Source of the DNA: Arthrobacter glacialis
GTDB taxonomy: Bacteria > Actinomycetota > Actinomycetes > Actinomycetales > Micrococcaceae
Direction: 5' to 3'
Length of the DNA: 64,000 nucleotides
Assembly (NCBI RefSeq): GCF_002909445.1
Contig: NZ_PPXC01000004.1
Span: 310,001 to 374,000, forward strand
Shown here one piece after another: positions 61,887-64,000 of the stretch. The stretch's first letter is position 1. Each line of letters opens with the position of its first letter. The notes under the pieces are model-generated. The model was not told the DNA's origin. It saw only the letters and a list, made by a program, of their open reading frames with translations, and ran no database searches. The position numbers and the translations under genes are program-made.

Positions 61887-61934
61887 ACGAGCTCGGCGCC
61901 ACCACCATTTTTGAACCAATAGACAAGAGGCATT

Positions 61935-62534
61935 GTGTACGAGGGAGCAGTTCAGGAGCTCATCGATGAGTTGGGGCGCCTGCCGGGAATTGGGCCCAAA
62001 TCAGCCCAGCGGCTCGCCTTCCACATTCTGGAAGCGGATACCGAGGACATGCAGCGGCTGGTCCGGGCCATTGTCACGGTCAAGGAGCGCGTGAAGTTCT
62101 GCACAGTGTGCGGCAATGTCACCGAGGCGGAGTTGTGCAACATTTGTCGGGACCCGCGCCGCGACCCCAGCATCATCTGCGTGGTGGAGGAATCCAAGGA
62201 CGTGCTCGCGGTGGAGCGGACCCGTGCCTTCCGCGGCCGCTATCACGTGCTGGGCGGCTCCATCAACCCCATCGCGGGTATTGGCCCGGACCAGTTGCGC
62301 ATCCGTGAACTGCTGACCCGCCTGAACGACAGCCAAATCCAGGAGGTCATCATCGCCACCGACCCCAACTTGGAAGGCGAGGCCACGGCAACGTACCTCT
62401 CCCGCATGCTCAAAACCATTGGGATCGCCGTGACCCGGCTGGCTTCAGGCCTCCCCGTGGGCGGCGACTTGGAGTACGCCGATGAAGTCACCCTGGGCCG
62501 CGCCTTTGAGGGCCGCCGCAACGCCCTGACGTAA
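61935..62534 (+). CDS. recR: Recombination protein RecR
   Basis: 199 residues from GTG 61935. It has the helix-hairpin-helix [20 protein letters not shown], the four-Cys zinc finger [16 protein letters not shown], the Toprim domain with [15 protein letters not shown], and the C-terminal [20 protein letters not shown]. Works with RecF/RecO in gap repair. The dnaX-recR order is the standard one. Confidence 0.97.
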   Translation: MYEGAVQELIDELGRLPGIGPKSAQRLAFHILEADTEDMQRLVRAIVTVKERVKFCTVCGNVTEAELCNICRDPRRDPSIICVVEESKDVLAVERTRAFRGRYHVLGGSINPIAGIGPDQLRIRELLTRLNDSQIQEVIIATDPNLEGEATATYLSRMLKTIGIAVTRLASGLPVGGDLEYADEVTLGRAFEGRRNALT

Positions 62535-62554
62535 CCCTCACATTGCCTCGCGAA

Positions 62555-62603
62555 CGGGCAGTAGTTGTTGATGTTGCGCGCAAACATCAACAACTACTGC
62601 CCG
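62555..62603. terminator. Perfect 21-bp hairpin downstream of recR
   Basis: The left arm 62555-62575 begins CGGGCAGTAGTTGTTG and is the exact complement of 62583-62603; the loop is 7 nt (GCGCGCA). It starts 20 bp after the recR stop, between recR and the convergent XRE gene, so it can end both transcripts. No T-run, as is common in high-GC genomes. Confidence 0.8.
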
Positions 62604-62640
62604 CTCGGCAGGCGCAGTCGACTGCCGCCTGAATCGACCC

Positions 62641-63474
62641 CTATCCTGTTCCCGTCGTCAGCTGGGCAAGCCGTTCGCGTGTGGGCGTGCCGGGTGTGGG
62701 TGTGTAGAGCACAAAGTGCAGGTCCGGGGCGTCTGAGGGCACCAGCCTGTGGTGCTCAAAGGTCAGCTCACCCACCTCCGGATGGACAAAGATGCGCTGC
62801 CGGGAGGCAAAGCCGGCCACCCCGTGATCGGACCAAATCCGGGCAAACTCGTCGCTGGCCGCGGCCAGCCTGGCCACCAACGCCGTATGCGCCGCCGAAC
62901 CGAGCCGGGGGCCTGCCTCGGCCCGGAATTCGGCCACAAAATTCCTTGACGTTTCTTCCCAGTCAGGCAGCATCCGGCGCAGCGCCGGATCGGTAAAGAT
63001 CAGCCACAACAGGTTCCGCTGCTCCGGTACAACCTCAGCAATGCGTGAATACAGGCCGGCGTAGGCACTGTTCCACCCCGCAATCCCCCAATCCGGGGCC
63101 ACGGCAAAGGCCGGGAAATCCAGGGCGTCCAGCAACGCCTGCAAATGCGGCGGTGCGGCTTCGATGGCTGTAACTTCAGCCAGGGGCAGGGCCGCGTAAC
63201 CGCCCATGGCCAGCAGATACGCCTGCTCGGCGGCGCTCAGGCGCAGCACCCGCCCAATGGACTCGAGTACCTGGCGGGACGCGTTGATGTCCCGGCCCTG
63301 TTCCAGCCAGGTGTACCAGGTGACGCTGACGGCTGCGAAGGCCGCAATTTCCTCACGCCGCAAACCCAAGGTGCGGCTGCGGCCAATGGGAGGCAGCCCA
63401 TGTTCGGCGCGGACTAGATTGGCGCGGCGGTCACGCAGAAACTGACCCAGCTCCCGCCGTCGTTCTTCATCCAT
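62641..63474 (-). CDS. XRE family regulator with MmyB-like ligand-binding domain
   Basis: 277 residues. The N-terminal helix-turn-helix [20 protein letters not shown] then [20 protein letters not shown] is the MmyB/PyrR-type pattern. The C-terminal domain ([56 protein letters not shown]) is PAS-like and binds fatty-acid-like ligands in the one solved member. Its usual target is a divergent gene; here ilvD is divergent, 78 bp away, but that link is unproven. Confidence 0.88.
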   Translation of the reverse strand: MDEERRRELGQFLRDRRANLVRAEHGLPPIGRSRTLGLRREEIAAFAAVSVTWYTWLEQGRDINASRQVLESIGRVLRLSAAEQAYLLAMGGYAALPLAEVTAIEAAPPHLQALLDALDFPAFAVAPDWGIAGWNSAYAGLYSRIAEVVPEQRNLLWLIFTDPALRRMLPDWEETSRNFVAEFRAEAGPRLGSAAHTALVARLAAASDEFARIWSDHGVAGFASRQRIFVHPEVGELTFEHHRLVPSDAPDLHFVLYTPTPGTPTRERLAQLTTGTG

Positions 63475-63552
63475 GCCACCAAATCTAGCACTGCCACTAC
63501 TAGTATTAGCGCCGTCTTCCTGTCAGGGCCAAAATGCTGGTTAACTGTCCCT

Positions 63553-64000
63553 ATGCCTCCATTACGTTCACGCACAGTCACCCACGGCCGCAACATGGCA
63601 GGCGCACGCGCCCTCATGATGGCCTCCGGCGTCGCCAAGTCAGACATCGGCAAGCCCATTGTTGCCGTGGCCAACTCCTTCACCGAGTTCGTCCCCGGCC
63701 ACACCCACCTCGCACCCGTGGGCCGCATTGTCTCCGACGCCATTCACAAGGCTGGTGCCATCGCCCGCGAATTCAACACCATCGCCGTGGATGACGGCAT
63801 CGCCATGGGCCACGGCGGCATGCTGTACTCCCTGCCCTCCCGCGACCTCATTGCCGACTCCGTCGAGTACATGGTCAACGCCCACTGCGCCGACGTGCTG
63901 GTCTGCATCTCCAACTGCGACAAGATCACCCCCGGCATGCTCATGGCAGCCCTGCGCTTGAACATCCCCACCGTGTTTGTCTCCGGCGGCCCCATGGAAG
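63553..64000 (+). CDS. ilvD: Dihydroxy-acid dehydratase, N-terminal part only
   Basis: Starts at ATG 63553 and runs off the right edge with about 149 codons. The sequence [20 protein letters not shown], then [40 protein letters not shown] and [20 protein letters not shown] is IlvD; the NCDKITPG Cys is a ligand of its Fe-S cluster. It makes 2-oxoacids for valine and isoleucine. Confidence 0.96.
   Translation, partial: MPPLRSRTVTHGRNMAGARALMMASGVAKSDIGKPIVAVANSFTEFVPGHTHLAPVGRIVSDAIHKAGAIAREFNTIAVDDGIAMGHGGMLYSLPSRDLIADSVEYMVNAHCADVLVCISNCDKITPGMLMAALRLNIPTVFVSGGPME

Overview
The window is one continuous piece of a high-GC actinobacterial chromosome, most likely from the Arthrobacter group of the Micrococcaceae. 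This rests on several features: a DUF222/HNH endonuclease reading frame, a menaquinone cluster, a SecA2-type second SecA, an SRP RNA gene placed directly before dnaX-recR, and frequent GTG starts with 1-4 base ATGA/GTGA overlaps. I see no phage, insertion sequence, CRISPR array or rRNA. The genus is inferred, not proven.

Left part (1-13.6 kb): the start of a pyruvate/branched-chain 2-oxoacid dehydrogenase E1-alpha gene runs off the left edge, with a divergent Lrp/AsnC regulator, then a PEP-mutase/isocitrate-lyase family gene. A phenylacetate catabolic island follows. paaABCDE and paaG (minus strand) diverge from a TetR regulator. A frameshifted DUF222/HNH gene interrupts, and a second minus-strand operon carries paaF, paaH and paaZ. 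A 17-bp site is identical in front of both operons and is probably the TetR operator. Upstream of paaF there is a 26-codon reading frame that starts like a thiolase and stops at once. It looks like the scar of a deleted paaJ-type beta-ketothiolase gene.

Middle-left (13.7-34.1 kb): oligopeptidase B, a membrane protein, a small unknown protein and an M50-like membrane protease come first. Then comes a carbohydrate island: GH3, a Tat-lipoprotein sugar-binding protein with two permeases, a LacI regulator, GH42, GH31, GH43 and GH95. The activities expected from these families (beta-glucosidase, beta-galactosidase, alpha-xylosidase, arabinofuranosidase/xylosidase, alpha-L-fucosidase) match the linkages of fucosylated, galactosylated xyloglucan oligosaccharides. 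No endo-glucanase and no ABC ATPase are encoded locally. All enzymes appear cytoplasmic, so the model is uptake of oligosaccharides followed by intracellular stripping. Three LacI-type boxes lie in the two divergent control regions.

Middle-right (34.2-52.7 kb): mixed housekeeping and accessory genes. These are a DHFR-like reductase, secA2, a GtrA protein, a tyrosine phosphatase and GNAT pair, doxX with a perfect 20-bp palindrome at its promoter, menB-menE-menA, small membrane proteins, a Tat-exported PhoX phosphatase with a PHO-box-like array, a TetR/cupin divergent pair, a DUF5129-type protein, and a CynX-type MFS transporter divergent from kynureninase. Two long palindromic elements (about 44.5-44.9 kb) and a nested inverted repeat (49.84-49.93 kb) fill intergenic gaps.

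Right part (52.8-64 kb): a hipB-hipA pair whose HipA has Asn where the catalytic Asp is expected, a TetR regulator, a LytR_C protein with a small partner gene, a HAD phosphatase, glutathione peroxidase, tRNA-Ser(GGA), a small membrane protein, SRP RNA, dnaX with a very long Ala/Pro-rich tail, recR, an XRE regulator and the start of ilvD, which runs off the right edge.
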